A DNA stretch of 64,000 bases from the NCBI RefSeq assembly GCF_000194155.1, contig NZ_GL877878.1, positions 918,974 to 982,973 on the forward strand. Reading direction: 5' to 3'. Below the pieces are notes generated by a model that did no database searches, was not told the DNA's origin, and saw only the letters and a program-made list of their open reading frames with translations. This document shows positions 8,666 through 17,250 of the stretch, piece by piece; position 1 is the first letter of the stretch, and each line of letters begins with the position of its first letter. The translations under genes and the position numbers were made by a program. The DNA is from Saccharopolyspora spinosa NRRL 18395 (GTDB lineage: Bacteria > Actinomycetota > Actinomycetes > Mycobacteriales > Pseudonocardiaceae).

Positions 8666-8683
8666 TGGCGCCGGGAGGCGCCA
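8666..8683 (+). terminator. Perfect hairpin TGGCGCC-GGGA-GGCGCCA
   Basis: Seven-base perfect arms with a GGGA tetraloop sit between the GPP34 stop and the start of the permease. There is no U-tract. It may end the GPP34 transcript as a GC-hairpin terminator, or sit in the permease leader as a regulatory structure. Confidence 0.45.
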
Positions 8684-8741
8684 AGCGCGGAATTCGCACC
8701 ACCACGCAACGAGAACCTATTACCTCGTAAGGAGCGAGCTG

Positions 8742-10220
8742 TTGCCACCGTCCAAAGTGTCCGCCGCCCTGGCTCGCGCCCGCTTGGGCGTGACGTCGAT
8801 CGTGTTCTTCACCGTCGCGGCCGCGGCGCCGGAAACGGTGGTCGGCGGCGGCGCGGTCAGCGGGTTCGCGGTGTCCGGGGTGACCGGGATCCCGCTGGGC
8901 TACCTGGCGATCGCGCTGGTCCTCGGGCTGTTCGCGATCGGCTACGTGACGATGTCCCAGCACGTCGAGAACGCGGGCGCGTTCTACGCCTATGTCGCCA
9001 AGGGGCTGGGCAGGGTGACCGGGACCGCGGCCGGTGGCGTCGCGCTGGTCTCCTACCTGATGATCCTGGCCAGCCTGGCCGGAGGTTTCGGGGTCGGTGC
9101 GTCCGACTTCGTGCGGCAGGTCAGCGGTGTCTCGGTGCCGTGGTGGCTGCTCGCCGCCGTCGGCCTGGCGGTGATCGCGCTGCTCGGCGTGCTGCGCGTC
9201 GACGTCAATGGGCGCGTGCTGGGCGTGCTGCTGCTCGCCGAGGTGGCGATCATCCTGATCTTCGACGCGACGTTCGTGTCAGCGCCGTCGGAAGCCGGCG
9301 TCGTGCTGGACACGCTCAACCCCGCCCAGCTGATCACCAGCGCGGCCGGGGTGATCCTGGTGATCGCCTTCACCGGGTTCATCGGGTTCGAGAACTCCAC
9401 GGTACTGGCCGAGGAAGCGAAGAGCCCGCGCACGGTGATCTACGCGACCTACATCTCGCTGGTGGTCATCGGCGGCTTGTACTCGCTGTCGACCTGGGCG
9501 ATGACGGTGGCCACCGGCCCGGGCAACATCGTTTCGCAGGCCGGAACCCACTCCACGGAACTGCTTTTCGTGCTCGCCGGGGAGCGGCTGCCGGGCGCGG
9601 TGGTGACCATCGGCTCGGCGCTGTACGTGACGAGCCTTTTCGCCGCGACGCTGTCGTTCCACCACGTCTGCGCCCGGTACTTCTTCGCGCTGGGCAGGGA
9701 AGGCGTCGGCCTGCGCTGGTGGGGGACGACCAGCTCGCGCACCTCGGCCCCGGCGGCGGGCTCGGTGACCACCACCGCGATCGCGGTGGTCATGGTGGCG
9801 TTGGTGGCGATCACCGGCTTGGACCCGATCACCTACCTGTTCTTCTGGGGAGCTTCGCTCGGCGCGCTCGGCGTGCTGACGCTGGTCCTGCTCACCTCGG
9901 TTGCGGTGGTCGGCTACTTCATCCGCGAGCGCGACCACGGGCACGGCAGATGGCGGACCACCGTCGCACCGGCACTCGCCGCACTGCTGCTCGCGGTGGT
10001 GCTGTTCCTGACGGTGGCGTCGTTCGGCACCGTGCTCGGCGTGGACGACGGCGACTCGGCGGCCTGGATCCTGCCGCTGGGCTTCCTGGTCGTGCTGGTG
10101 CTCGGCGCGATTTGGGGAGCAGTGTTGAAGCGGGCCCGACCGCAGGCGTACGCGCGGATCGGCATGGGTGCCCGCGCCACCACGGTCCAGATGGACAAGG
10201 AGCCGACGGATGTCCACTGA
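8742..10220 (+). CDS. APC superfamily amino acid permease
   Basis: A 492-residue membrane protein with about twelve hydrophobic segments. The N-terminal half contains GVTSIVFFTVAAAAPETVVGG, matching the first helix of APC transporters, and FTGFIGFENSTVLAEEAKSP, the conserved helix-6/loop region with the E-A/K-P motif. It probably imports an amino acid or amine with a cation. The substrate cannot be told. The TTG at 8742 is chosen because AAGGAG (8729-8734) lies seven bases upstream. The last 11 bases overlap the following acetyltransferase gene, implying translational coupling. Confidence 0.88.
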   Translation: MPPSKVSAALARARLGVTSIVFFTVAAAAPETVVGGGAVSGFAVSGVTGIPLGYLAIALVLGLFAIGYVTMSQHVENAGAFYAYVAKGLGRVTGTAAGGVALVSYLMILASLAGGFGVGASDFVRQVSGVSVPWWLLAAVGLAVIALLGVLRVDVNGRVLGVLLLAEVAIILIFDATFVSAPSEAGVVLDTLNPAQLITSAAGVILVIAFTGFIGFENSTVLAEEAKSPRTVIYATYISLVVIGGLYSLSTWAMTVATGPGNIVSQAGTHSTELLFVLAGERLPGAVVTIGSALYVTSLFAATLSFHHVCARYFFALGREGVGLRWWGTTSSRTSAPAAGSVTTTAIAVVMVALVAITGLDPITYLFFWGASLGALGVLTLVLLTSVAVVGYFIRERDHGHGRWRTTVAPALAALLLAVVLFLTVASFGTVLGVDDGDSAAWILPLGFLVVLVLGAIWGAVLKRARPQAYARIGMGARATTVQMDKEPTDVH

Positions 10221-10776
10221 GAACCAGCGGGTGCGCACGCTGCTGCGGGCCTTCGGCGACGACGCCTTCGCCCAGTGGCTGTTACCCGACCAGGAGCATC
10301 GCCACCACGTGTACCGCGAGTGGTTCACGATGGTGCTAGCGCATACCGCAACGGCCGGTCGAGTGATCACTAGCGAGGACGATCTCGCGGTCCAGGTCTG
10401 GCTCTCGGCGCGCACCGGAGCGCCGGACATGCTCGACGAAGCAGGCGTCCAACGCCTGTTGGAGCTGGCGGGACGCCGCGCGCACCGGTTTCGGGAGTTC
10501 GCAGCCATGAGCGCGGAACGCCACCCCCGCGAACCTCACGAGTACCTGGCCCTGATCGGTGTCGATCCCGCAGTGCAGGGCACCGGTGTCGGTTCCCGGG
10601 AACTCGGCGAAACCCTCCGTCGATTGGACGCAGACGGCCTACCGTCCTACCTGGAGGCAAGCAGCACCCGAAGCCGAAACCTCTACCTTCGCCTGGGCTT
10701 CCAACTCCTCGGTGCTCCGATAACGCTCCCCGACGAAGGCCCCCACCTCTACCCGATGTGGCGCCCCGCCCAGTGA
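10210..10776 (+). CDS. GNAT family N-acetyltransferase
   Basis: A 188-residue protein with a C-terminal GNAT fold. EYLALIGVDPAVQGTGVGSRELGETL contains beta-4 and the pyrophosphate-binding Q/R-G-x-G-x-G loop (QGTGVG). YLEASSTRSRNLYLRLGFQLLG gives the N..LY..LGF motif typical of the final helix and strand. The ATG at 10210 overlaps the permease stop and is preceded by AAGGAG, so the two genes form an operon. It may acetylate the amine or amino acid that the permease brings in; that is inference from position only. Confidence 0.85.
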   Translation: MSTENQRVRTLLRAFGDDAFAQWLLPDQEHRHHVYREWFTMVLAHTATAGRVITSEDDLAVQVWLSARTGAPDMLDEAGVQRLLELAGRRAHRFREFAAMSAERHPREPHEYLALIGVDPAVQGTGVGSRELGETLRRLDADGLPSYLEASSTRSRNLYLRLGFQLLGAPITLPDEGPHLYPMWRPAQ

Positions 10777-11060
10777 TCACGCATGGCCTGATGAGAATCC
10801 GGTGGTCTGGTGGACGATCTCGCCCGCTTGCACGACCAAGCGCTGGGGCTTGGTGAAGGCCGTGATGTCCGCCAGCGGGTCGGTGTCCAGGACGATCAAG
10901 TCGGCGTTGGCGCCGGAGGCGAGGGTACTGATCAGGCCGGGCATCCGTACCAGGTCGGCCGCGACCGTCGTGGACCGGATGATGTCCAGCGGCTGCTGCT
11001 TCTCGGCGGAACGCGCCGTTGTCCCAGCATCGCGCCCATGTTGCGCACCGCCCCGGTCGC
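10777..11060 (-). pseudogene. Amidohydrolase C-terminal remnant
   Basis: On the minus strand a continuous frame reads PLDIIRSTTVAADLVRMPG, LISTLASGANADLIVLDTDP and LADITAFTKPQRLVVQAGEI before a stop at 10777-10779. This is the conserved end of imidazolonepropionase-like amidohydrolases, where the AT.NAA..L, G.L..GA.ADL.VLD.DPL and V...G motifs close the beta-sandwich. The catalytic barrel is absent. A short related piece upstream (VRNMGAMLGQ) is in another frame. It is a dead 3' fragment squeezed between two intact genes. Confidence 0.75.
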
Positions 11061-11065
11061 GACGC

Positions 11066-11278
11066 TCAGGTCTCCGCGCCGACGTAGTTGAATTCCCAGG
11101 TTCCGTCCGGTCGCTTCCGGCCGCGCTCGTAGATCAGCAGCGGCGGCACGGCCTGGGCGTTGCGCGCCCGCGCGGGCAACGTGATGCGCGGGACCGGTTT
11201 GCCTGCCGCGTCCGCGGAAACGGCGACCTCGTGACCGTCCTCCGGTCCACCGCGCAGCCGTACCCGGATCTCTGCCAC
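11066..11278 (-). CDS. Small conserved actinobacterial protein, unknown function
   Basis: Seventy residues, starting with GTG at 11278 and preceded by AAGGAG at good spacing. The sequence (AEIRVRLRGGPEDGHEV ... ITLPARARNAQ ... LLIYERGRKRPDGTWEFNYVG) has a regular beta-rich pattern with charged turns. I recall similar small uncharacterised proteins in actinobacteria but cannot give it a family name. No signal peptide, membrane segment or metal motif is visible. It lies downstream of the monooxygenase, separated from it by 148 bases with nothing recognisable. Confidence 0.65.
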   Translation of the reverse strand: MAEIRVRLRGGPEDGHEVAVSADAAGKPVPRITLPARARNAQAVPPLLIYERGRKRPDGTWEFNYVGAET

Positions 11279-11426
11279 GCGAATCTCCTTCGCTCGACCA
11301 AGTACTGCCCTCGACCAACATTGCCGTGATCGGCGCCTCGATCGGCGACGACACTGCTTCGACAGCGGCGCGCGGAACTCGGTTCCGGCTGTCACTGAAT
11401 CGTGTGATCTGGCGGGAAGTCGATCG

Positions 11427-12605
11427 TCAGATCATCTCCGTGATGCTGGGTTCGACGCCGAGCAGCGCGCGGCCGAAGTGTTCGGCGTTGCTGGCCGGGT
11501 GCGCGAGCGCGTGCCGGCTGGCGGTCTGGATGTCGCGCAGGATGGCGTGCAGGGGGTCCGATTCGGACAGCGCCGCCGCGCCGTAGGCGGAGACGAGGCC
11601 GTCGACGGCCTCCCAGCACTGCCGCACCGCGTAGCTGGAGTGCTGCCGCAGCCGGGCGCGCTCCAGGTAGTCCGGATGGGTTCCGGACAGCGCGTGGCCG
11701 TCCACCGCGGTCGCCGATCGGTGTGCGATCAGCCGCGCGACGTCGATCTTCGTCGCCGCCTCCGCCACGGCCAGCTGGAACGCGGTCGAATCGCGCTGGC
11801 GTTTGTACCTGGTGAACGCGATGCCCTTGTGGTCGGCCTGGGACAGCACGTGCGCGAGCGCTTCCTCTGCCATGCCGATCAGCGGGGCGATCAGGAAGGT
11901 GGCCAGCGTTGGGACCAGGGCGGTGCGGTAGCGCGGGGAATCGTTGAGCTCGCGCGGGAACACGCCTCGCGTCGCCGGTTCCCGGCGCAGCACGCGGTGG
12001 TCGGGGACGAATACGTTCTCGCCGATCAGCAGGTTGCTGCCGGTCCCGCGCATGCCGAGGGTGAACCAGGTGTCCTTGACGCGCAACTCGCTCATCGGGA
12101 TCAGGCCGAACGCGGCGCCGGCCGGTTCATGGCCGTGCTCCGGTAACGACATGCCGAGCATGGCCCAGCTGGCGTGCAGGCAGCCGGACGCCGGCGCCCA
12201 GCTGCCGCTGACCTCCCAGCCGCCGTCGACGCGCCGGGCGGCGGCCTTCGGCGCGAGCACCTGGCAAACCTTGGTGTCCGGGTCGGTGCCGAAGACCTCT
12301 TCCTGGGCCTGGTCGGGGAACAGGCCGGTGAGCCAGTCGCCGCAGCCGAGGATCAGGACCAGCCAGCCCGCCGCGGCGTCGCCCCGGGTGACCTCGGCGG
12401 TGGCGTCCATGACGGTGCACAGGTCGGTTTCCAGGCCGCCGAACCGGCGCGGCACCCACACGCGGAACAGGCCGGCCTCGTCGAGCGCGGCAATCGACTG
12501 GTCGGCGAGCCTGCGTTCCTGCTCGCCCTCGGCCCGGTGCTGTTCCAGAAGCGGCCGCAGCGCCGCCGCCCGCTCGACGAGATCCGCCCGCTCGTCGGTC
12601 CCCAT
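11427..12605 (-). CDS. Flavin-dependent monooxygenase, acyl-CoA dehydrogenase fold
   Basis: A 392-residue protein of the group D flavin monooxygenases (HsaA/HpaH/DszC-like). It has an N-terminal helical domain (LADQSIAALDEAGLFRVWVPRRFGG), a central beta domain (WEVSGSWAPASGCLHASWAMLG; FTLGMRGTGSNLLIGENVFVPDHRV) and a C-terminal four-helix domain. These enzymes use reduced FMN or FAD from a separate reductase to hydroxylate aromatic or sulfur compounds. No reductase gene is nearby. GGAGG before the ATG supports the start. A perfect inverted repeat sits just upstream of the ribosome site. The product could also act in secondary metabolism. Confidence 0.82.
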   Translation of the reverse strand: MGTDERADLVERAAALRPLLEQHRAEGEQERRLADQSIAALDEAGLFRVWVPRRFGGLETDLCTVMDATAEVTRGDAAAGWLVLILGCGDWLTGLFPDQAQEEVFGTDPDTKVCQVLAPKAAARRVDGGWEVSGSWAPASGCLHASWAMLGMSLPEHGHEPAGAAFGLIPMSELRVKDTWFTLGMRGTGSNLLIGENVFVPDHRVLRREPATRGVFPRELNDSPRYRTALVPTLATFLIAPLIGMAEEALAHVLSQADHKGIAFTRYKRQRDSTAFQLAVAEAATKIDVARLIAHRSATAVDGHALSGTHPDYLERARLRQHSSYAVRQCWEAVDGLVSAYGAAALSESDPLHAILRDIQTASRHALAHPASNAEHFGRALLGVEPSITEMI

Positions 12606-12621
12606 GCGGCTCCTCCAGAAT

Positions 12622-12642
12622 CACTGATCTTGGTGATCAGTG
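12622..12642 (-). promoter_or_regulatory. Palindromic operator upstream of flavin monooxygenase
   Basis: CACTGATC-TTGGT-GATCAGTG has perfect 8-base arms and a 5-base spacer. It ends 17 bases before the ATG at 12605, overlapping the likely transcription start. No adjacent regulator gene obviously belongs to it. Confidence 0.5.
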
Positions 12643-12686
12643 TGCACGGACCGCGACCTGGGCGGGAGGCCTAGTCCGCAACTGCC

Positions 12687-13331
12687 TCAGCCCGGGCTCG
12701 GGGTGACCAGGACGTGGAGGGTCCGGGGACCGTGGACGCCTTCAACCCGGTTGAGCTCGATGTCGCTGGTGGCGGAAGGTCCGCTGATGAAGGTCATCGG
12801 CCGCGCCGGGTCCAGTCGGTGCAGCGCGACCGGGACGTCGTCGGCGACCTGGGACTCCTCGACGACGCAGATGTGCGCGTCCGGCACCAGCGTCACCGCA
12901 CGGTGGCCCTGGCCGGGGCGGTGGTCGAGCACGATGGTGCCGGTCGACGCGATGCCCACCACAGCCGTGGTGATCACCGCGTTGACGAGCTCCAGCTCGG
13001 TCGTGCCGATGCCCGTGCCGTCAACCAGCTCGAACTCCGCGCGCAACGCATCGCACCACGATTGTGGTACCCCAGTTGGGGTAAGCACGCGGCGGGCGCC
13101 GACGGCGTGCGCGGCGGCCACGATCGCGGCGGGCAGCCCGCCGGGCCCGACCCGGTCCACAGCGGCCCGGTAGTCGGCGACCCGCTCGCAGAACAGCCCG
13201 ACCAGGTCGGCCACCGGGCGTTCGGCGCGGTAGTCGCGGGGAATGCCCGCGGCCGGCAGCCGATCGGTCCCGGCCAGCGCCGAGCGCACCCGGCCCAGGA
13301 TCGCCTCGCGCGCCGAATTCCGAGCGCTCAT
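12687..13331 (-). CDS. lutC: Lactate utilisation protein C (LUD domain)
   Basis: A 214-residue LutC/YkgG-type LUD-domain protein, third subunit of the LutABC complex that oxidises L-lactate to pyruvate. Recognisable parts are the N-terminal ARNSAREAILGRVRSAL helix, GARRVLTPTGVPQSW, the acidic-hydrophobic core VGIASTGTIVLDHRPGQG, and ICVVEESQVADDVP followed by TFISGPSATSDIELNRVEGVHGP, the family's C-terminal signature. Its ATG overlaps the lutB stop by four bases (ATGA). Confidence 0.93.
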   Translation of the reverse strand: MSARNSAREAILGRVRSALAGTDRLPAAGIPRDYRAERPVADLVGLFCERVADYRAAVDRVGPGGLPAAIVAAAHAVGARRVLTPTGVPQSWCDALRAEFELVDGTGIGTTELELVNAVITTAVVGIASTGTIVLDHRPGQGHRAVTLVPDAHICVVEESQVADDVPVALHRLDPARPMTFISGPSATSDIELNRVEGVHGPRTLHVLVTPSPG

Positions 13332-14776
13332 CGCGAATTACCCCCTCGGGTGCGTTCCCACCAGGCGCGGAAGGACTCCTCTGCCGGGGCCGGCGCGTCG
13401 CGCGCATCGGTCCAGCGCGACAGCGGCGGGGGTAGTCGGCCGATGGTGCCCTTGCGGCCCACGACGAGTCGGCTCAGCGACGCCAGCCTCTCCGCCGCGG
13501 CGAGCCGTTTCGAGTTCCCGAACACCCAGGACGCCAGGCTCATCAGGGCGTCCACCGGCTTGGACCGCCAATCGTGCTCCTCGACCACGCGGGTGCGCAG
13601 GTGCACCAGCAGGTCCGGGATGTTGATCGCGACCGGGCACACGTCGTAGCAGGCGCCGCACAACGACGACGCGTACGGCAGCGACTTGTCCACTTCGGAC
13701 GTCGTGCCGCGCAGCTGGGGCGTCAGCACGGCGCCGATCGGGCCCGGGTACACCGAGCCGTAGGCATGGCCGCCGGTGCGTTCGTACACCGGGCACACGT
13801 TCAAGCACGCAGAGCAGCGGATGCAGCGCAGCGCCTGGCGGCCGATCTCGTCGGCGAGCGCGTTGGTGCGGCCGTTGTCCAGCAGCACCACGTGGAACGA
13901 CTGCGGACCGTCGCCGGCGGTGACCCCCGTCCAGGTCGAGGTGTAGGGGTTCATCCGCTCGCCGGTGCTGGAGCGCGGCAGCAGTTGCAGGAAGACCTCC
14001 AGGTCCTGCCAGCGCGGCACCAGCTTCTCGATGCCGACCACGCTGATCAGCGTCTCCGGCAGGGTCAGGCACATCCGGCCGTTGCCCTCGGACTCCACGA
14101 CCACCAGCGTGCCCGTCTCGGCCACCGCGAAGTTCGCCCCGGAGACGGCGACCTTGGCGCGCAGGAACTTCTCCCGCAGGTGCCGCCGCGCGGCTTCGGC
14201 CAGCCGGACGGGCTCGTCGGTGAGGTCCGCGGGCGCGGGCGCCCCGACCTTGCCCATCTCGCGCTGGAAGATCTCCCGGATCTCCGCGCGATTGCGGTGG
14301 ATGGCGGGCACCAGGATGTGGCTAGGGGTGTCGTGTCCCAGCTGGACGATCAACTCGGCCAGGTCGGTCTCCCAGGCGTCGATCCCGGCGGCCTCCAGTG
14401 CCTCGTTGAGCTCGATCTCCTGGGTGGCCATCGACTTGACCTTGACGACCTCGCGCTCGCCGGTGGCCCGCACCAGGTCCACGACGATCCGGTTGGCCTC
14501 CTCGGCGTCCCGCGCCCAGTGCACGGTACCGCCGGCGGCGGAGACCGCGGCTTCGAACTGCTCCAGGTAGTTGTCCAGGTTGGAAAGCGTGTGCGCCTTG
14601 ATCGCCGCCCCGGCCTCGCGCAGCTGCGCCCAGTCGTCGAGCTCGCCGACGACGCTGGCGCGCTTGTGCCGGATTGTCGAGGTGGCGTTGGCCAGGTTGT
14701 GCCGCAGCTGCGAATTCGCCAGCTCCCGCTTCGCGGCCTGCGGAAAGGCGGGCATGCCCAAGTAGGTGCCGGTCAC
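13328..14776 (-). CDS. lutB: Lactate utilisation iron-sulfur protein B
   Basis: A 482-residue LutB. The N-terminal LUD domain (about 60-300) contains MATQEIELNEALEAAGI and GANFAVAETGTLVVVESEGNGR. Two 4Fe-4S cluster motifs follow: CIRCSACLNVCP and CGACYDVCP, typical of electron-transfer subunits. A C-terminal extension ends in the W.RTRGG region. It passes electrons from lactate oxidation toward the quinone pool. The GTG at 14776 overlaps the lutA stop as GTGA. The frame is open much further upstream, but that part is the shadow of lutA. Confidence 0.93.
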   Translation of the reverse strand: MTGTYLGMPAFPQAAKRELANSQLRHNLANATSTIRHKRASVVGELDDWAQLREAGAAIKAHTLSNLDNYLEQFEAAVSAAGGTVHWARDAEEANRIVVDLVRATGEREVVKVKSMATQEIELNEALEAAGIDAWETDLAELIVQLGHDTPSHILVPAIHRNRAEIREIFQREMGKVGAPAPADLTDEPVRLAEAARRHLREKFLRAKVAVSGANFAVAETGTLVVVESEGNGRMCLTLPETLISVVGIEKLVPRWQDLEVFLQLLPRSSTGERMNPYTSTWTGVTAGDGPQSFHVVLLDNGRTNALADEIGRQALRCIRCSACLNVCPVYERTGGHAYGSVYPGPIGAVLTPQLRGTTSEVDKSLPYASSLCGACYDVCPVAINIPDLLVHLRTRVVEEHDWRSKPVDALMSLASWVFGNSKRLAAAERLASLSRLVVGRKGTIGRLPPPLSRWTDARDAPAPAEESFRAWWERTRGGNSR

Positions 14777-15507
14777 CGGTCGGTTCCTTCCGTCGAGGCG
14801 AGGATCTCGGCCAGGTGCATCACCTGGATCCCGGAGCGCTGCCTGGAGAGCAGCCCGCCGATGTGCATCAGGCACGAGCTGTCTCCGGCGCAGAGCACCT
14901 CCGCGTCGGTCTCGCGGACGTGGCGAGCCTTGTCCGCGCCCATCGCCACCGAAACGTCGGGGTTCTTCAGGGCGAATGTGCCGCCGAAGCCGCAGCACTG
15001 GTCGGCCGCGGGGAGCTCGACGAGCTCCAGCGAGCGCACCGCGCGCAGCAGTCGCAGCGGCTTGTCGCCGACCCGCAGCAGCCGCGCGGAGTGGCAGGTG
15101 GGGTGGTAGGTCACCCGGTGCGGGAAGTACGCGCCGACGTCGGTCACCCCGAGCGTGTCGACGAGGAACTCGGACAGCTCGTGGACCTGCGGCGCGATCC
15201 GCGCGACGGCGCGGCTGAGCCGCTTGTCGCCGTCGGCGACCATCGCGTGCTGGTGGCGCACGGAAGCCACGCACGATCCGGACGGGGCGACCACGGCGTC
15301 ATAGTCGCCGAAGGCGTCCACGAAGGTCCGCACCGAGGAGACCGCCTGCTTGCGGTAGCCGGTGTTGGTGTGCATCTGCCCGCAGCAGGTCTGCGCGGCC
15401 GGGAACTCGACCTCGCAGCCGATCCGCTCCAGGATCTGCACCGTCGCTTTGGGTGCCGCCGGGAACATCGCGTCCCCGAGACAGGTCGCGAACAACGCAA
15501 CCCTCAT
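14773..15507 (-). CDS. lutA: Lactate utilisation protein A (CCG domain)
   Basis: A 244-residue LutA with two CCG domains: TCCGQMHTNTGYR near residue 50 and QCCGFGGTFALKNPDVS near 165, each preceded by a further Cys (FATCLG; HPTCHS). These ligate 4Fe-4S or 3Fe-4S clusters, as in GlpC/HdrB proteins. It is the first gene of the lutABC operon. GGAGG lies before the ATG at 15507. It is divergent from the GntR regulator, with a GntR-type operator in the shared 165-base gap. Confidence 0.93.
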   Translation of the reverse strand: MRVALFATCLGDAMFPAAPKATVQILERIGCEVEFPAAQTCCGQMHTNTGYRKQAVSSVRTFVDAFGDYDAVVAPSGSCVASVRHQHAMVADGDKRLSRAVARIAPQVHELSEFLVDTLGVTDVGAYFPHRVTYHPTCHSARLLRVGDKPLRLLRAVRSLELVELPAADQCCGFGGTFALKNPDVSVAMGADKARHVRETDAEVLCAGDSSCLMHIGGLLSRQRSGIQVMHLAEILASTEGTDR

Positions 15508-15585
15508 CCGCGTCCTCCGTTTCGCTCGGGCTGCTGCGGGCACTTCGGAAGCATCCGCGACAGCAAGCCGGACCGCAGCAGTGTA

Positions 15586-15606
15586 GACCATTCTATGGTC
15601 GTACCA
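15586..15606. promoter_or_regulatory. FadR/LldR-type operator between lutABC and its regulator
   Basis: TGGT-CGT-ACCA (15596-15606) matches the TGGTnnnACCA operator known for FadR-subfamily GntR regulators such as LldR and PdhR. It overlaps a second perfect palindrome GACCAT-TCT-ATGGTC (15586-15600). Both lie in the divergent promoter gap, so one site could control both directions. Confidence 0.72.
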
Positions 15607-15672
15607 AAGACTTCGCGGTAACTTGGCGGTAACATGGAGCGCTGCTGGTGGTGTCTCGCAAAAGGGGTTGGA

Positions 15673-16428
15673 TTGTCCGGGTTCGGAACCGATGAGCAGG
15701 GTGGCAGTTGGCGGCCGGTCGCCCGGACGCGCACCTACGAGCTGGTCATCGAGCGGATCGAGGAGCAGATCGTCAGCGGTCAGCTGCACGTCGGCGACCG
15801 GTTGCCCCCGGAACGGGACCTGGCGCAGATGCTCGGCGTGAGCCGGGCGGCGGTGCGCGAAGCGTTCCGCGCGCTGGAAGCCCAGGGCGTGCTTCGGATG
15901 GCGGTCGGCACCGGCCCGGATTCCGGGACCACGGTGGCCGCGCTGCCGAGCCAGGCGTTGACGCGGTTGCTCCGGCTGCACGTCGCGCTGGCGAACTTCC
16001 CGCTGGCCGACGTCGTGCAGGCGCGGATCATGCTCGAATGCGAGAGCGTGCGCAACGCGGCGCAGCGCGCCACCCCGGATGTTCTCGAAGATCTGCGCAA
16101 GCTGCTGGACGCGATGGATGCCCCCGGCTGCGGCCGCGAGCGGTTCAACGACCTGGACACCGAGTTCCACGTGGCCATCGCCGAGGCAGGCGGCAACCGG
16201 CTGGTCGCGGACATGACGATCGCGATCCGCGAGTCGATGCGCCGACCGCTGCTGACAGCCTTCGACGACCTGGGCGAGGAGTGGTTCCCGATCGCCGACG
16301 GGCTGCGCCACGACCACCGGATGATCCAGCAGGCGCTCGAAGCCGGCGACGCCACCGCGGCCGAGGAGCAGATGGAACGCCACATCCGCGGCTTCTACCG
16401 CAACGGCTGTGCGCCGGACCTGGCGTAG
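15673..16428 (+). CDS. GntR/FadR-family regulator of the lut operon
   Basis: About 251 residues. The N-terminal winged helix reads YELVIERIEEQIVSGQLHVGDRLPPERDLAQMLGVSRAAVREAFRALEAQGVL in pattern, the GntR DNA-binding domain. The C-terminal all-helical FCD domain has the metal-binding residues D..FH..IA and H..I. The TTG at 15673 with AAGGGG five bases upstream is preferred, while an ATG at 15634 is also possible. Position and operator suggest an LldR-like lactate-responsive repressor of lutABC. Confidence 0.87.
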   Translation: MSGFGTDEQGGSWRPVARTRTYELVIERIEEQIVSGQLHVGDRLPPERDLAQMLGVSRAAVREAFRALEAQGVLRMAVGTGPDSGTTVAALPSQALTRLLRLHVALANFPLADVVQARIMLECESVRNAAQRATPDVLEDLRKLLDAMDAPGCGRERFNDLDTEFHVAIAEAGGNRLVADMTIAIRESMRRPLLTAFDDLGEEWFPIADGLRHDHRMIQQALEAGDATAAEEQMERHIRGFYRNGCAPDLA

Positions 16429-16432
16429 GCGA

Positions 16433-17224
16433 TCAGCCCCGCCCTACGGCACGGGAGGTCGGTGCGACGGCGAGGTCGGCGCCGATCCGGGCCGCGGTCG
16501 CCAGCAGCGGTGGCAGGAGGTTCTGGCGCGCGTCCTCGGGGCTGCTGCGGGAGGCGTGCGAGGAGATGTTCACCGCCGCGACCACCCGGTTCGAGCGGTC
16601 CCGGATCGGGGCCGCGATCGAGCGCAGGCCCGCCTCCAGCTCCTGGTCCACCAGCGCCCAGCCCTGCTCGCGGATGCGCGCCAGCTCGGCCTTCAACTCC
16701 GCCGGAGTCGTTATGGTGTGCGGGCCCAGTGGCTCCAGGTCTACTTCGGACAGGTAGTCGTCCAGCTCGGCGGGGCCGAGGTCGGAGAGGATGACCCGGC
16801 CCATCGAGGTGGCGTAGGCGGGGAACCGGGTGCCGATGTTGATCGACACCGTCATGATCCGCGAGGTGGGCACGCGGGCGACGTAGACGATGTCCGGACC
16901 GTCCAGCACCGACACCGACGCCGACTCGTGCACCTCCACCACCAGCCGCTCCAGGTACGGCTGGGCGATCTCCGGCAGCGACACGCTGGACAGGTAGGCG
17001 AAGCCCAGCTCCAGCACGCGCGGGGTCAGCGCGAAGGCCCGTCCATCGGTCGATACGTAGCCGAGGTGCACCAGGGTGTGCAGGAACCGGCGGGCCGCCG
17101 CGCGTGACATACCGGTCGCGCGGGCGACCTCGGACAGCGTCATCTCCGGATGGGACTCGTTGAACGCGCGGATCACCAGGAGCCCGCGTGCCAGCGACTG
17201 GACGTAACCGCTCGTGTCGGACAC
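16433..17224 (-). CDS. pcaR: IclR-family regulator, PcaR/PcaU type
   Basis: A 263-residue IclR regulator. The N-terminal winged helix contains VQSLARGLLVIRAF and MTLSEVARATGMSRAAARRFLHTLVHLGY. The C-terminal effector domain has VGTRFPAYATSMGRV-like and LRSIAAPIRDRSNRVVAAVNIS segments. It is closest in style to PcaR/PcaU/PobR. It begins with GTG 26 bases after the pcaC stop as the last gene of the pca operon, so it is likely co-transcribed with its targets. Family members usually activate pca genes with protocatechuate or 3-oxoadipate as effector. Confidence 0.85.
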   Translation of the reverse strand: MSDTSGYVQSLARGLLVIRAFNESHPEMTLSEVARATGMSRAAARRFLHTLVHLGYVSTDGRAFALTPRVLELGFAYLSSVSLPEIAQPYLERLVVEVHESASVSVLDGPDIVYVARVPTSRIMTVSINIGTRFPAYATSMGRVILSDLGPAELDDYLSEVDLEPLGPHTITTPAELKAELARIREQGWALVDQELEAGLRSIAAPIRDRSNRVVAAVNISSHASRSSPEDARQNLLPPLLATAARIGADLAVAPTSRAVGRG

Positions 17225-17250
17225 GGCCTCTGGTCTCCTTTGGTCTCGGG

